Shown here piece by piece: positions 14,168 through 24,900 of a DNA stretch of 64,000 bases. How positions within the stretch are numbered: position 1 is the first letter of the stretch; every line of letters starts with the position of its first letter. The notes beneath the pieces were generated by a model. The model had not been told where the DNA came from. It made no database searches and worked only from the letters and a program-made list of their open reading frames with translations. Made by a program: the position numbers and the translations under genes. Source of the stretch: an uncultured Chlorobiaceae bacterium (GTDB lineage Bacteria; Bacteroidota; Chlorobiia; Chlorobiales; Chlorobiaceae); contig CAIMPI010000035.1 in the NCBI GenBank assembly GCA_903843305.1, positions 1 through 64,000 of the forward strand, in the 5' to 3' direction.

Positions 14168-16270
14168 TTAGACCACGTAATTGCCGTTTGTCAGTCCGGC
14201 TACTTTCGATGAAGTGCCATCATTTGCCGTTGAACCTACCAGACTGTTGGTTGCGCTTATAACTCCAATCGTACCACCGGATCCATTTCCCCAAGTTACT
14301 GCACCTGCATCAGGAATAGTACCATTGTCCCAACCCGGTGAATTTATAACGTAATTCCCATTACTGAGGCTTGTCAAAGAAGAGAGAGTTCCATCATTGA
14401 GAGAAGAACCGATCAGGCTGTTGGATTTGGAGACGCTTCCACTGACACCTGAAGTTCCATCAATCCAGGTTACCGCACCGACACTTGCTACTCCTGCGTT
14501 CGACCATTTCCTTGTTATGGTGACAGCATTGTTGTTGCCTGTAAGGGCGGTTACTTTTTCACCAACCTGATCATTTGCGGTCGAGCCGCTCAGCATTGAA
14601 ATCAAGGTGCCATCCGGTTTATAGAGCCTGACAGCACCAGCATCGGTTGCAACAAGATCATCCAGAGGACTGGCGACAATAATATTGCCGTTCAGCAGTT
14701 CGACGATGTTGCCGGAACCATGTTGGTCACCTTCTGCCGGATTTGAATCAGGAAGCGAAATGAGAGAGAAGAGAGGAATCGCAGTGTTTGCGTCGATGGT
14801 GATGTTACGTGGATCAAGCAGCAGCAATCCGTTTTCTCCGTGGGGTGCGGTCATGGAGACTTGGCCGCTCATGGAAAGGTTTTCATGCCCCGAGACTTCT
14901 ACTTGTCCACCATTGCCACTATTTGTTCCTCCCTTGCTCTCAATAGTGCCAGCAAAAGTGGTTGACTGCTCTGACCAGACCACTACTGTGCCGCCATTGC
15001 CTGTGTCAAGAGCGTTGGCGTTAAGGTTGCTGCTTTTTGTTATAACGGTGCTTATTGCGTTGGCAAGAGAGGGATTTTTACCTTGCCAGCCACCACCAAT
15101 GAGGATAATTCCACCACCAGTTTTTCCGTCAGACATTATCCGGGTACCTGCGATGAGCGTTTGCGGCGCAGTAATGAAGATCTGACCACCCTCTCCCGAG
15201 GTACCGTTTGTACTGATGGTACCGGAGAGGTAAAGATTCTTTCCTGCCTGGATATGGATATCGCCTCCACTTTCTCCTTCAGCAGTCATGCGACTTTCGG
15301 CGGTTTGTTCTATGCTGCTTGTCACATCAATGCTTATCGTCCCCCCTTTGTTAATGTCGTCAGCATTCCAGATGCCCGAATCAACAAGATTATTCGCGCT
15401 TGCGTTGATGACAGAAGAGCTAAGTGTTCCGGTGTTAATGATGGCGCCACCTTCGATCACGATTTTACCATCGTGTTCTGTGATACTGCTTGCATGTATC
15501 TTGCCACTGTTATTAACCACCGAACCAAGCAGCTCATTGGCTGCTGAGGCGCTTATTATTACATTACCACCATCTGCTTCAATTACTCCGCTGTTTGTGA
15601 TCTGGGCGTTATATGCAGTCTTGTCAACCTTTATTGCTACAAGGCCGCAAGTATCCAGGTCAAGGGTAATTCCATCTCCGGCCGCTAAGCCGCTTGAACC
15701 TTTGGTGGTAATAATACTTCCGGTGTTTGTTGTACTGTTTCCGAGCAGAGCGATGAATCCACTGGATAAAGCGCTCTGGTTGATAATGGATCCTTTTTCG
15801 CCATTCTTAAAAAATGCGTATTTTTCTGCCAGGAAGTCGTTATCATTGATTGCGAGAGTAGAGGCCACAAGTCCACCGACGTTCACGCTTGCTCCGGGGG
15901 TAAACAACATGCCGTTCGGGTTCACCAGAAAGACTCTCCCGTTTGCGGTAAGTGTACCGAAAATTGATGAAGGATCATTGCCTGAAACCCTGTTGAGCAG
16001 GGTGGACTGGCTTGAAGGCTGAGTAATGTTGACTGCTTCACCCTTGCCGATACCAAAAGAATTCCAGTTAATAATAGCATGGTTGCTCTCTTGTCCGATC
16101 TGCATTGTAGTGGATGAGGGTGTACTGATGGTTACTTGCCCGGCCGCAATCTTTCCGTCGGTGGGTAACGCAAAAGCTCTGTCTCCGCCAAGCAATGATT
16201 GTGTTGCAACCGCAGCAATAATAAGCGAATTCCTGGTGTTGCTCCAGATGAGGCGATAAGCAGTTTCCAT
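14168..16270 (-). CDS. Filamentous haemagglutinin-type TPS exoprotein, truncated at the 3' end
   Basis: 700 residues remain. The N-terminus METAYRLIWSNTRNSL resembles the extended signal peptide region of two-partner secretion exoproteins, followed by a hydrophobic core ending AFA. Residues about 40-160 form the TPS haemagglutinin domain (ESNHAIINWNSFGIGKGEAV, NRVSG, FGTLTANGRVFLVNPNGML). A long repetitive beta-helix follows. The last part consists of repeats of about 50 residues (GAVTWGNGSGG, NSLVGSTANDGTSS, LTNGNYVV). The frame stops right after NGNYVV, mid-repeat, where element DNA begins, so the original C-terminus is missing. No TpsB transporter is in the window. Confidence 0.8.
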   Translation of the reverse strand: METAYRLIWSNTRNSLIIAAVATQSLLGGDRAFALPTDGKIAAGQVTISTPSSTTMQIGQESNHAIINWNSFGIGKGEAVNITQPSSQSTLLNRVSGNDPSSIFGTLTANGRVFLVNPNGMLFTPGASVNVGGLVASTLAINDNDFLAEKYAFFKNGEKGSIINQSALSSGFIALLGNSTTNTGSIITTKGSSGLAAGDGITLDLDTCGLVAIKVDKTAYNAQITNSGVIEADGGNVIISASAANELLGSVVNNSGKIHASSITEHDGKIVIEGGAIINTGTLSSSVINASANNLVDSGIWNADDINKGGTISIDVTSSIEQTAESRMTAEGESGGDIHIQAGKNLYLSGTISTNGTSGEGGQIFITAPQTLIAGTRIMSDGKTGGGIILIGGGWQGKNPSLANAISTVITKSSNLNANALDTGNGGTVVVWSEQSTTFAGTIESKGGTNSGNGGQVEVSGHENLSMSGQVSMTAPHGENGLLLLDPRNITIDANTAIPLFSLISLPDSNPAEGDQHGSGNIVELLNGNIIVASPLDDLVATDAGAVRLYKPDGTLISMLSGSTANDQVGEKVTALTGNNNAVTITRKWSNAGVASVGAVTWIDGTSGVSGSVSKSNSLIGSSLNDGTLSSLTSLSNGNYVINSPGWDNGTIPDAGAVTWGNGSGGTIGVISATNSLVGSTANDGTSSKVAGLTNGNYVV

Positions 16271-16587
16271 TGCAATAAGTGTTAAAATTTCAGGCCTGTT
16301 TATTACGATATGGCAAATAAAATGCTCTGTTATTACATTGCGCTTATTTATTATAATATGTATTTATGGCGTAAAATTAAAATGAAAAACATAAAACTGA
16401 ATTTCTTGGACAGCAAAAATTATAAAGAGGAGTTACCTTTATGAGGTATATGGCACTTGAAGAAAGAGCGATTTTAAGCAAGAAATGTTGTGAATTGGCA
16501 GTTTTTTAGTTGACACGATTAATTTCGATATATTAGCTAAGAGGCTCGATAATTGTGTAATGCTGGTTAATTTCCGATTTTAATTCA
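16271..16587. other. Intergenic region between the haemagglutinin and ndh
   Basis: AT-rich, about 320 bp, serving two divergent genes. It contains the possible micro-ORF listed at 16441 and TATAAT-like words near 16353. No hairpin terminator or riboswitch was recognised. Confidence 0.35.
16441..16509 (+). CDS. Possible 22-residue micro-ORF
   Basis: ATG at 16441 lies about 8 bases after AAAGAGGAG, an unusually good ribosome-binding site for this region. It encodes MRYMALEERAILSKKCCELA plus two residues before a TAG. No homology is claimed. It could be a leader peptide or chance. Confidence 0.25.
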   Translation: MRYMALEERAILSKKCCELAVF

Positions 16588-17934
16588 ATGAGGCATATCG
16601 TTATCGTCGGAGGTGGATTTGCAGGGCTTAAAGTTGCCAAAGAGCTTGGCAACAGAAAAGAGGTCAAGGTTACTCTCATCGACAAGAATAATTTTCATCT
16701 TTTCCAGCCACTTCTTTATCAAGTTGCGATGGCAGCGCTTAATGCGGGTGAAATTGCTTATCCGTTACGTATGATGCTTTCGAAGTATAAGAATGTGACC
16801 GTTTTCAAGGGAGTTGTAAAAACAGTTGATCCTCTGAAAAAGATAGTCTATACGGATTTTGGTGAAATAGAGTATGACAATCTTGTCATGACTTGTGGAA
16901 CAAAGCATCATTATTTTGGTCATAATGAATGGGAGGAGTTTGCCCCTGGTCTTAAAACGATTGCCCAAGCTGCTGAAATCCGCAGAAGGGTTATGGAGGC
17001 TTATGAAAATGCCGAACGATCCCAGGACCCTGAAGAAAAAAGAAAACTTCTGACGTTTGTCATTGTTGGGGGCGGTCCGACTGGTGTTGAACTTGCCGGT
17101 TCAATCGGGGAGATGAACCGTTACTATCTGTCAAAATATTTCAAGAATATCGATCCAAAAGAGATTCGGATTTTTATTGCCCAATCGTCTCCAGTTCTTC
17201 TTCATACCTTTTCGCCGGAACTTTCGGCCAAGGCAACTCTTGCTCTCGAAAAGCTTGGTGTCCAGGTCTTGACCTGTTGCAAAGTTACTAATATTGACGC
17301 CAATGGCGTGCAGATTGGCACTGAGCGAATTGAGGCAGGAACCGTACTTTGGGCTGCGGGTGTCAGAGCGACAAGCATAGGGAAAACCATTGGTTTCGAT
17401 ACTGACCATTCAGGCAGAATCATTGTAGCCGAAGATCTCAGTGTACCCGGTTATCCCGATGTATTTGTCGGAGGGGATCAAGCATGTTTTGCTTTAAATG
17501 ACGGGGGGACACTTCCAGGGCTTGCCTCTGTTGCTCTTCAGGAAGGGCAGGCTATTGGCAGGAATATTCTGCTGGATATTCAGGGAAAACGCAGAAAGCC
17601 ATTTACCTACAACGACAAAGGTCAGATGGCGACTATTGGTAAAAACTCTGCAATTGCAGAAAGAGGTAATGTTAAACTTTCCGGGCTGCCAGCATGGATT
17701 ATCTGGCTTGGTGTTCATATTTACTATCTGAGCAGCGTAAAACACCGTTTGTTTGTACTAATGCAGTGGGGATGGTCATATTTTACGTTTGGTCATGGTG
17801 CTCGCATTGTCAACAAAGAGTGGAGGTTTTATCCCAACCTTCCCGAACCAGCAGAGCCTGCCGAGAAAGAGGAACTGGTAGCCGATAGTGCCTGTGTTTA
17901 TGTTTCAGGTGAATCAGTGAGAGGTCAACGGTAA
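16588..17934 (+). CDS. ndh: Type II NADH:quinone dehydrogenase (NDH-2-like flavoprotein)
   Basis: A 448-residue protein with two Rossmann motifs: VGGGFAGLKVAKEL (FAD, residues 5-18) and VIVGGGPTGVELAGSIGEMN (NAD, about 154-173). Other FAD-contact motifs are LFQPLLYQVAMAAL, TVLWAAGV and VFVGGDQACF. The C-terminal hydrophobic/amphipathic part (LPAWIIWLGVHIYYLSSVKH) fits membrane attachment. The enzyme oxidises NAD(P)H and reduces quinone without pumping protons. It is monocistronic, with an AT-rich upstream region. Sulfide:quinone reductase is a related alternative, but the NDH-2 C-terminal layout argues against it. Confidence 0.85.
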   Translation: MRHIVIVGGGFAGLKVAKELGNRKEVKVTLIDKNNFHLFQPLLYQVAMAALNAGEIAYPLRMMLSKYKNVTVFKGVVKTVDPLKKIVYTDFGEIEYDNLVMTCGTKHHYFGHNEWEEFAPGLKTIAQAAEIRRRVMEAYENAERSQDPEEKRKLLTFVIVGGGPTGVELAGSIGEMNRYYLSKYFKNIDPKEIRIFIAQSSPVLLHTFSPELSAKATLALEKLGVQVLTCCKVTNIDANGVQIGTERIEAGTVLWAAGVRATSIGKTIGFDTDHSGRIIVAEDLSVPGYPDVFVGGDQACFALNDGGTLPGLASVALQEGQAIGRNILLDIQGKRRKPFTYNDKGQMATIGKNSAIAERGNVKLSGLPAWIIWLGVHIYYLSSVKHRLFVLMQWGWSYFTFGHGARIVNKEWRFYPNLPEPAEPAEKEELVADSACVYVSGESVRGQR

Positions 17935-18019
17935 AACCATTCTGAGGCTCATGTTGAGGAGCACTCCTGATCTTGTATGAGGGTGCGGTTATTGCCAAAT
18001 AAGAAGCAGTTTTGAAGGG

Positions 18020-19213
18020 TCAGGCACGAAATGTGTTTGTGATGTTTTTCCGGTAACGAACGAATCTGTCAAGGATTTCATCCAGATGGTCGCCGCCAAG
18101 CTTTTCGAGGAGTGCATTGGCAATGACAGGAGCAACAACGGCTTCGGCAACGACTCCAGCAGCAGGTACCGCACAGGTGTCGCTGCGTTCAAAGCGTGAG
18201 GGGGTCGGTTGCAGGGTTTCAACGTCAAATGATTGCAGAGGAGTAACTAATGAGGATATTGGTTTCATGGCTGCTCGCAGGTGAATAGGTTGTCCGCTCG
18301 ACATGCTTCCTTCTATTCCGCCCGCGCGGTTTGTTTTTCGGACTACCCCCTCTTTTGCGAAGAAATAGAGTTCATCATGAACCTCTGAGCCAGGTTTTCT
18401 GGCATTTTCAAAGGCGGCTCCTATTTCAACACCTTTGATCGCCTGGATGGAAAGAATTGCCGATGCGAGTGCAGCATCAAGCCGACGGTCGTGTTGAACA
18501 TAGCTTCCAATCCCAACGGGAACACCTGTGATAAATATTTCGATAATCCCTCCGAGGGTATCACCATTTTTTTTTGCCGCATCAATCGCTGCGATAGCTT
18601 CGGCTTCTGTTGTTTTGCTGAACATACGCACGGGGGAGAGGTCGGCTTGTGATGAGACTATTTCGGCCCCTTGATTGAGAAGTTCAGTAAGCTGTTTATC
18701 GGGAACAGCTTCGGCTACAGCGCCGATTGAGGAAATATAGCTGCCGATTTCAATGCCGAGAGCCTTCAGAAAGATTTTTGCAAGAGTTCCAGCGGCAACC
18801 CGCGCGGCGGTCTCCCGTGCAGATGAGCGTTCAATAACAGGACGGATATCGTCAAAACCATACTTGATACGACCAGCAAGATCAGCGTGGCCTGGTCTTG
18901 GAATGGTGATTTTTGAAATGTCTTCAACAGGTTGCCCAAATTGGGCCATAGTGGCAGTCCAGTTTTCCCAGTCGCGGTTTTTAATAATGAGCGAGATGGG
19001 TGATCCAATGGTTTTACCAAACCGGATGCCTGATAAAATTTCTGCCTTGTCGGCTTCAATGTTCATACGTCCACCTCGGCCATATCCCTGCTGCCGACGG
19101 ATTAGCTGGGTGTTTATCTCATCAGGATTGATGGTAACGCCAGCCGGTATTCCCTCTACTATTGCAGAGAGAGCAGGGCCATGGGATTCACCGGCGGTAA
19201 AGTATCGTATCAT
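18020..19213 (-). CDS. aroC: Chorismate synthase
   Basis: Start at 19213 (MIRYFTAGESHGPALSAIVE). The longer frame to 19342 covers the intergenic space and the end of hemB. The 397 residues have the AroC signatures GESHGP, RRQQGYGRGGRMNIE, SARETAARVAAG and GGIEGSMSSGQPI. It converts EPSP to chorismate using reduced FMN, the last shared step of aromatic amino acid synthesis. It lies 56 bp downstream of hemB on the same strand and may be cotranscribed. aroB and aroK are elsewhere in the window (58.4-60.1 kb). Confidence 0.95.
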   Translation of the reverse strand: MIRYFTAGESHGPALSAIVEGIPAGVTINPDEINTQLIRRQQGYGRGGRMNIEADKAEILSGIRFGKTIGSPISLIIKNRDWENWTATMAQFGQPVEDISKITIPRPGHADLAGRIKYGFDDIRPVIERSSARETAARVAAGTLAKIFLKALGIEIGSYISSIGAVAEAVPDKQLTELLNQGAEIVSSQADLSPVRMFSKTTEAEAIAAIDAAKKNGDTLGGIIEIFITGVPVGIGSYVQHDRRLDAALASAILSIQAIKGVEIGAAFENARKPGSEVHDELYFFAKEGVVRKTNRAGGIEGSMSSGQPIHLRAAMKPISSLVTPLQSFDVETLQPTPSRFERSDTCAVPAAGVVAEAVVAPVIANALLEKLGGDHLDEILDRFVRYRKNITNTFRA

Positions 19214-19269
19214 GATTATTAAGTTACAATGCCCGGTTGCGTGAGGATGCTTCCGGGCATTTTCAATGC

Positions 19270-20277
<1,008 letters not shown>

Positions 20278-20366
20278 TTAAAAAGCCAAAAATACGAAAA
20301 TCCGCGAATATCGCGAAGACTTTCCCTGCGCAAATATGTCGCTTTTGTAGTACCGAAAAGAAAAGG

Positions 20367-21518
20367 TTACAGCAGAAAGCTCATCATAATGCCTGCCGCA
20401 ACGGCTGAACCGATTATACCGGCAACATTCGGGGCCATGGCATGCATGAGCAGATGATTGTCGGGATCAGCTTTCAGTCCCTCAAGTTGCACCACGCGGG
20501 CGCTTTCAGGCACAGCAGCAACTCCTGCGGCTCCGATCAGCGGGTTGATTTTGTTCTCCCCGGAAAGAAAAAGGTTCATAAACTTGGCAAAAAGGATTCC
20601 TCCAGCCGTTGAGAACATAAACGCCGTTGCGCCAAGAACAAAAATAAGCGCAGAACTATGCGTCAGAAATGTTGTCGCTTGTGTTGACGCTCCAATGGTA
20701 ACGCCAAGAATGATGGTGACGATGTCGATCATGGCATTTTTGGCCGTATCGGCAAGACGTTTTGTGACCATTGATTCCTTGAGCAGATTGCCCAGAAAAA
20801 GCATGCCGAGAAGCGGCAGTGATCCGGGAGCGATAAAACCGGTCAGGAGCAGGCCGAAGACGGGAAATATGACTTTTTCTATTTTGCTAACCGAACGAGG
20901 CGGTTTCATTTTGATTCTGCGCTCTTTTTGGGTTGTCAACAGACGCATGATCGGCGGCTGAATAAGCGGGACAAGAGCCATATAGGTGTATGCGGCTATG
21001 GCTATAGAGCCGACAAGATGCGGAGCGAGTCGGGAGGAGAGGAAGATTGCCGTCGGGCCGTCAGCGCCACCGATGATGCCGATCGAAGCGGATTCGGGAT
21101 TGGTAAAGCCGAGGGAGATAGCTCCGAGATAGGTCATAAAAATGCCGAGCTGCGCGGCTCCACCAAGCAGGATAAGCTTGGGATTGGAAATCAGCGGCGA
21201 AAAATCGGTCATGGCTCCGATTCCGAGAAAAATCAGGGGAGGGAATATTCCCTTCAGCACACCCTGGTAGAGGTAGTTCAACACACTGCCATCCTGATAG
21301 ATGCCGAGTGCCATTCCGCCGTGCTCGATAAACGGGGTATTGCCGATCAGGATGCCGAAACCGATCGGAACCAGAAGAATCGGTTGATATTCATAGCGTA
21401 TGGCCAGATAGATGAACACCATGCCGACAAGAATCATCAACAGGTGCCCCGGTGTTGCATTGGCAAAACCGGAATACCCAAAAAACTGTACAAGTCCGTC
21501 CATAATGGTGTTATTCAA
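20367..21518 (-). CDS. mmdB: Na+-translocating decarboxylase, beta subunit
   Basis: A 383-residue membrane protein with about 10-11 hydrophobic segments. It has the family core NTPFIEHGGMALGIYQDGSV, GIIGGADGPTAIFLSSRLAP, IAAYTYMALVPLIQPP and PLIGAAGVAAVPESARV. It corresponds to OadB/MmdB/GcdB, which couples decarboxylation of carboxybiotin to sodium export. It is the last gene of the operon 23863 to 20367 and overlaps the biotin-carrier gene by 8 bp. The cluster lacks an OadA-type carboxyltransferase and has an acyl-CoA type instead, so methylmalonyl-CoA is the likely substrate. Confidence 0.9.
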   Translation of the reverse strand: MNNTIMDGLVQFFGYSGFANATPGHLLMILVGMVFIYLAIRYEYQPILLVPIGFGILIGNTPFIEHGGMALGIYQDGSVLNYLYQGVLKGIFPPLIFLGIGAMTDFSPLISNPKLILLGGAAQLGIFMTYLGAISLGFTNPESASIGIIGGADGPTAIFLSSRLAPHLVGSIAIAAYTYMALVPLIQPPIMRLLTTQKERRIKMKPPRSVSKIEKVIFPVFGLLLTGFIAPGSLPLLGMLFLGNLLKESMVTKRLADTAKNAMIDIVTIILGVTIGASTQATTFLTHSSALIFVLGATAFMFSTAGGILFAKFMNLFLSGENKINPLIGAAGVAAVPESARVVQLEGLKADPDNHLLMHAMAPNVAGIIGSAVAAGIMMSFLL

Positions 21519-21930
21519 TTTCTATCAGGATATCACCCTGCATGACTGTGTCCCCTACTCCTACCTTGACCGTTTTGACAGTTCCGGATTTTTCTGCAAA
21601 TATATTGTTTTCCATTTTCATGGCTTCCAGAACAAGAATGGGCTCTTCGCGTCTTACCTTTGAGCCGGGCTGGACCATGAGGGCAATAATAGTACCCGGC
21701 AGCGGTGCCTTGACGATGCTCAGGCCCGGGGTGTTGAGTGGCTGTGGGGGTTTCAATGGAGTCGGCGGAGTATAGCGAACCAGTTTCGGGGTCTGCGGTC
21801 TTTTGATCTCCTGGCCAAGCTCAACCTGATATGAGGTGCCGTTAACTTCGATCTCGGCACTGTTCTCCTCAAAGGATTTTATCTCGACATTGTAGCGGTT
21901 TCCGCCGATCCTGAATTTATATTTTCTCAT
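21511..21930 (-). CDS. mmdC: Biotin carboxyl carrier subunit of the decarboxylase
   Basis: A 139-residue protein: an N-terminal beta domain (about 1-50), a Pro-rich flexible linker (about 48-66, TPPTPLKPPQPLNTPG) and a C-terminal biotinyl domain with the lysine in VLEAMKMENNIFAEKSG. The prosthetic biotin shuttles CO2 between carboxyltransferase and beta subunit. It starts in an ATGA overlap with the upstream OadG-like gene. Confidence 0.92.
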   Translation of the reverse strand: MRKYKFRIGGNRYNVEIKSFEENSAEIEVNGTSYQVELGQEIKRPQTPKLVRYTPPTPLKPPQPLNTPGLSIVKAPLPGTIIALMVQPGSKVRREEPILVLEAMKMENNIFAEKSGTVKTVKVGVGDTVMQGDILIEIE

Positions 21931-22307
21931 CCTTGAAACCCTTTGAAATTAATGACATTGTAGATTTTTGAATTCCAGGGTGAGTAGCTTTTGCCTACCT
22001 TCCTGATTGTCAGAATTGCCGTCTCCTGATCGTGAAGCTCATCAAGATAGAGCGAAATCGCCATACCGATGGCAGCGCTGACCTCTCCGGGAATCGTGTT
22101 TCCAGCCAGGGCTTTTTTTGTCTCGTCACCTTCATTGTCAAATGTTCTTCTGACATTCCAAAAAAGGATCTTCGGTATCACGCTGAAGAGCAGTGCAAGC
22201 AGGAAGAACGAAAGAAAGACGACACTGTACCCTGTGACAGCCAATGCCAGATGCTGACTTTGGATCGCCGAGAGATTGACCGGAAAATATTGAATGATCG
22301 ATGGCAT
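21927..22307 (-). CDS. mmdD: OadG/MmdD-type small membrane subunit
   Basis: A 126-residue protein with one N-terminal transmembrane helix (ALAVTGYSVVFLSFFLLALL, about 22-42), then a soluble tail (about 50-126) with EVSAAIGMAISLYLDELHD and TILTIRKVGKSYSPWNSKIY. OadG-type subunits assemble the peripheral and membrane parts of sodium pumps. The tail is longer than in classical OadG and resembles the fused delta/gamma forms seen in Bacteroidetes and Chlorobi. It lies 14 bp after the carboxyltransferase gene. Confidence 0.8.
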   Translation of the reverse strand: MPSIIQYFPVNLSAIQSQHLALAVTGYSVVFLSFFLLALLFSVIPKILFWNVRRTFDNEGDETKKALAGNTIPGEVSAAIGMAISLYLDELHDQETAILTIRKVGKSYSPWNSKIYNVINFKGFQG

Positions 22308-22321
22308 GGATTTTTTTCCGT

Positions 22322-23863
22322 TTACAATGGTATGGTCGAGTGTTTTTTGGGAGGATTATTATCTTTTTTGGTCAGGAGCGTCTGCAAGGCGCGGATTATC
22401 CTGAAGCGGGTATTGCGGGGCTCAATGATATCGTCGATATAGCCGAATTTTGCCGCCTCATAAGGATTGGAGAATTTTTCACGATACTCCGCCGCATTTT
22501 CAGCAACAAACTTTGCACGCTCTTCCAGATCTTCGATGGCATTCAGATCCCTGTTGAAGAGTACCTCTATGGCGCCTATCGGGCCCATGACAGCAATTTC
22601 AGCCGTCGGCCATGCATAATTGACATCACCGCGAAGCTGTTTGGAGCTCATGACGATGTATGCTCCACCATAAGCTTTGCGAAGGATGATGGTGATTTTT
22701 GGTACCGTTGCCTCTGCATAAGCGAAAATCAGTTTTGCACCATTAGTGATAATGCCGTCAAACTCCTGTGCACTGCCCGGAAGGAAGCCAGGAACGTCGA
22801 CAAGGGTGACAAGGGGAATGTTGAAGGCGTCGCAGAATCGGACAAACCTTGCTGCTTTGCACGATGCGTTGATATCAAGACACCCTGCCAGGTAATTGGG
22901 CTGGTTGGCGACGATACCGGTTGAGATGCCGTTGAAGGTGACAAAGCCGACAACTATGTTTCTTGCATATTGCCGCTGTACTTCGAGGAACTCTCCGTTA
23001 TCGGCAATCGAATAGATGATATCCTTGACGTCATAAGGGATAGATGGCTTTTCGGGTATGATGGAGTTCAGCTTGTCGTCAAGGCGGTCGGCTGGATCGT
23101 CACAAACGGCAAGGGGCGGTTCCTCAAGATTGTTCTGCGGCAGGTAACTGAGCAGTTTTTTGATCAGCAGGATTGCTTCGGTTTCATCCGCGCCCACAAA
23201 ATGGGTGACTCCTGATTTTGTTGCATGAACCGAAGCGCCTCCAAGATCCTCGTCCGTGATGCTCTCTCCGGTAACGGTCTTTACAACTTTCGGGCCAGTG
23301 ACAAACATGTGACTGGTTTTTTCAACCATGACCACAAAATCAGTAAGCGCAGGGGAGTAGACCGCACCGCCCGCACATGGTCCAAAAATTGCAGATATCT
23401 GGGGAATGACCCCCGATGCCATGACGTTTCTCTGGAAAATACTTGCATAGCCGGAAAGACTACGAACGCCTTCCTGGATTCTTGCTCCGCCACTGTCGTT
23501 GATTCCTATAAAGGGCGCGCCGACTTTCATTGCCTGGTCCATCACCTTGCAGATTTTCAGTGCGTTTGTTTCTGAAAGTGAACCTCCAAGAACGGTAAAA
23601 TCCTGAGAAAAAATATAGACCAGACGTCCATCAATGGTACCGTGGCCGGTAATTACTCCGTCTGAAAGAAAGTTTTCCCTGTCCAGCCCAAAATCAGTTG
23701 TCCGATGCGTGACAAACATGTCATACTCTTCAAAACTGCCTTCGTCAAGCAACAGATTGAGGCGTTCGCGAGCCGTAAATTTCCCTTTTTTATGCTGTGA
23801 ATCTATGCGCTTTTGTCCACCTCCGAGGCGGGCTTTTTCGCGTTCCGCAATCAAGCGTTTCAT
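22322..23863 (-). CDS. mmdA: Acyl-CoA carboxyltransferase (methylmalonyl-CoA decarboxylase alpha)
   Basis: A 513-residue protein of the propionyl-CoA carboxylase beta / MmdA family: [73 protein letters not shown] (oxyanion region) and [11 protein letters not shown]. It transfers CO2 between an acyl-CoA and biotin. As first gene of mmdA-D-C-B it most likely acts in the decarboxylating, sodium-pumping direction. No biotin carboxylase (AccC-like) gene is adjacent, which supports that reading. Confidence 0.88.
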   Translation of the reverse strand: MKRLIAEREKARLGGGQKRIDSQHKKGKFTARERLNLLLDEGSFEEYDMFVTHRTTDFGLDRENFLSDGVITGHGTIDGRLVYIFSQDFTVLGGSLSETNALKICKVMDQAMKVGAPFIGINDSGGARIQEGVRSLSGYASIFQRNVMASGVIPQISAIFGPCAGGAVYSPALTDFVVMVEKTSHMFVTGPKVVKTVTGESITDEDLGGASVHATKSGVTHFVGADETEAILLIKKLLSYLPQNNLEEPPLAVCDDPADRLDDKLNSIIPEKPSIPYDVKDIIYSIADNGEFLEVQRQYARNIVVGFVTFNGISTGIVANQPNYLAGCLDINASCKAARFVRFCDAFNIPLVTLVDVPGFLPGSAQEFDGIITNGAKLIFAYAEATVPKITIILRKAYGGAYIVMSSKQLRGDVNYAWPTAEIAVMGPIGAIEVLFNRDLNAIEDLEERAKFVAENAAEYREKFSNPYEAAKFGYIDDIIEPRNTRFRIIRALQTLLTKKDNNPPKKHSTIPL

Positions 23864-24135
23864 TGATTTTTGCGATAGTGATTAACTAACTTGCCGGGCG
23901 ACAGTTTCCTGTCTGAACAGCCTTCTCTTTCTGGTGAGCCATTGTGCTGTCCCGGTTATGCAGGAATGCTGAATATGCAGCTTTTGCCTTATCTCTGCGG
24001 CTTTTTTCCCTGTTTTGCTTTTGGTTCTGCTGAATATTGGAAAAAAAAAGGGAATAACCGCAGTTGTCGGTATTCTGTTCTGAATAATGTTATATTTTCA
24101 TTCTTTATCTACGTCAAAAGAAAGTAAAATTTCCA
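23864..24135. other. Divergent intergenic region between mmdA and hisN
   Basis: About 270 bp. No gene is supported, and the only open frame (23891-24127) is a weak shadow. The sequence near 24090 (TTATATTTTCATTCTTTAT) is AT-rich and could hold the hisN promoter. Confidence 0.3.
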
Positions 24136-24897
24136 ATGAATCCTGATCTTCAGCTTGCCGTTGAAATGGCCGAACGTGCTGGCCAGTTAACTCTCGACTA
24201 TTTTTCACATAAATCATTACAAGTATTCACCAAGCGAGATGCAACTCCGGTCACTGAAGCTGACAGGAAAGCCGAAGCGCTCATTCGAAGTGCTATCACA
24301 TCACACTATCCGGCAGATGGAGTGCTTGGGGAAGAATTTGAAGAGAGCCCTTCTATCAATGGTCGTCGATGGATTATTGATCCTATTGATGGCACAAAGG
24401 CTTTTATTCATGGAGTGCCGCTTTATGGTGTTATGATTGCGCTTGAGATTAACGGACTCGTGCAGCTTGGTGTTGTTAATTTTCCGGCGCTTGGTCAGCT
24501 TTATTATGCTGAACGTGGTGGTGGAGCCTTTCTTAACGAATCGCCAATAACGGTTTCTCCTGTTGCCGATATAAGGGAGGCAACGGTTCTCTATACCGAA
24601 AAGGAGTACCTGCTTGATCCGCCCTCCCTTCATCCTGTGGATACGCTACGTCATAAAGCGGGGCTTGTCCGCGGTTGGGGCGATTGTTACGGCCACATGC
24701 TTGTTGCGTCAGGACGTGCAGAAGTGTCAATCGATAAAATCATGAGTCCGTGGGATTGTGCGGCTCTCATTCCCATTGTGACTGAAGCAGGAGGTTGTTG
24801 TTTCGATTATGCTGGGAGGACTACAATATCAGGGCAGGGACTAGTCAGCGCCAACAAGGCTATAGGCACTGCGCTGCTGGCCTCAATTAATGAATAA
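24136..24897 (+). CDS. hisN: Inositol-monophosphatase-family enzyme, probable histidinol-phosphatase
   Basis: A 253-residue protein with the Li-sensitive phosphatase motifs GEEFEES, WIIDPIDGTKAFIHGVPLYG (metal-binding DPIDGT) and the second motif SPWDCAALIPIVTEAGG. The KRDATPVTEADRKAE opening and FIHG are typical of the HisN branch (histidinol-phosphate to histidinol). Other substrates of the family, inositol-1-phosphate or PAP, cannot be excluded. It is convergent with hemD, only 3 bp apart. Confidence 0.8.
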   Translation: MNPDLQLAVEMAERAGQLTLDYFSHKSLQVFTKRDATPVTEADRKAEALIRSAITSHYPADGVLGEEFEESPSINGRRWIIDPIDGTKAFIHGVPLYGVMIALEINGLVQLGVVNFPALGQLYYAERGGGAFLNESPITVSPVADIREATVLYTEKEYLLDPPSLHPVDTLRHKAGLVRGWGDCYGHMLVASGRAEVSIDKIMSPWDCAALIPIVTEAGGCCFDYAGRTTISGQGLVSANKAIGTALLASINE

Positions 24898-24900
24898 TTG

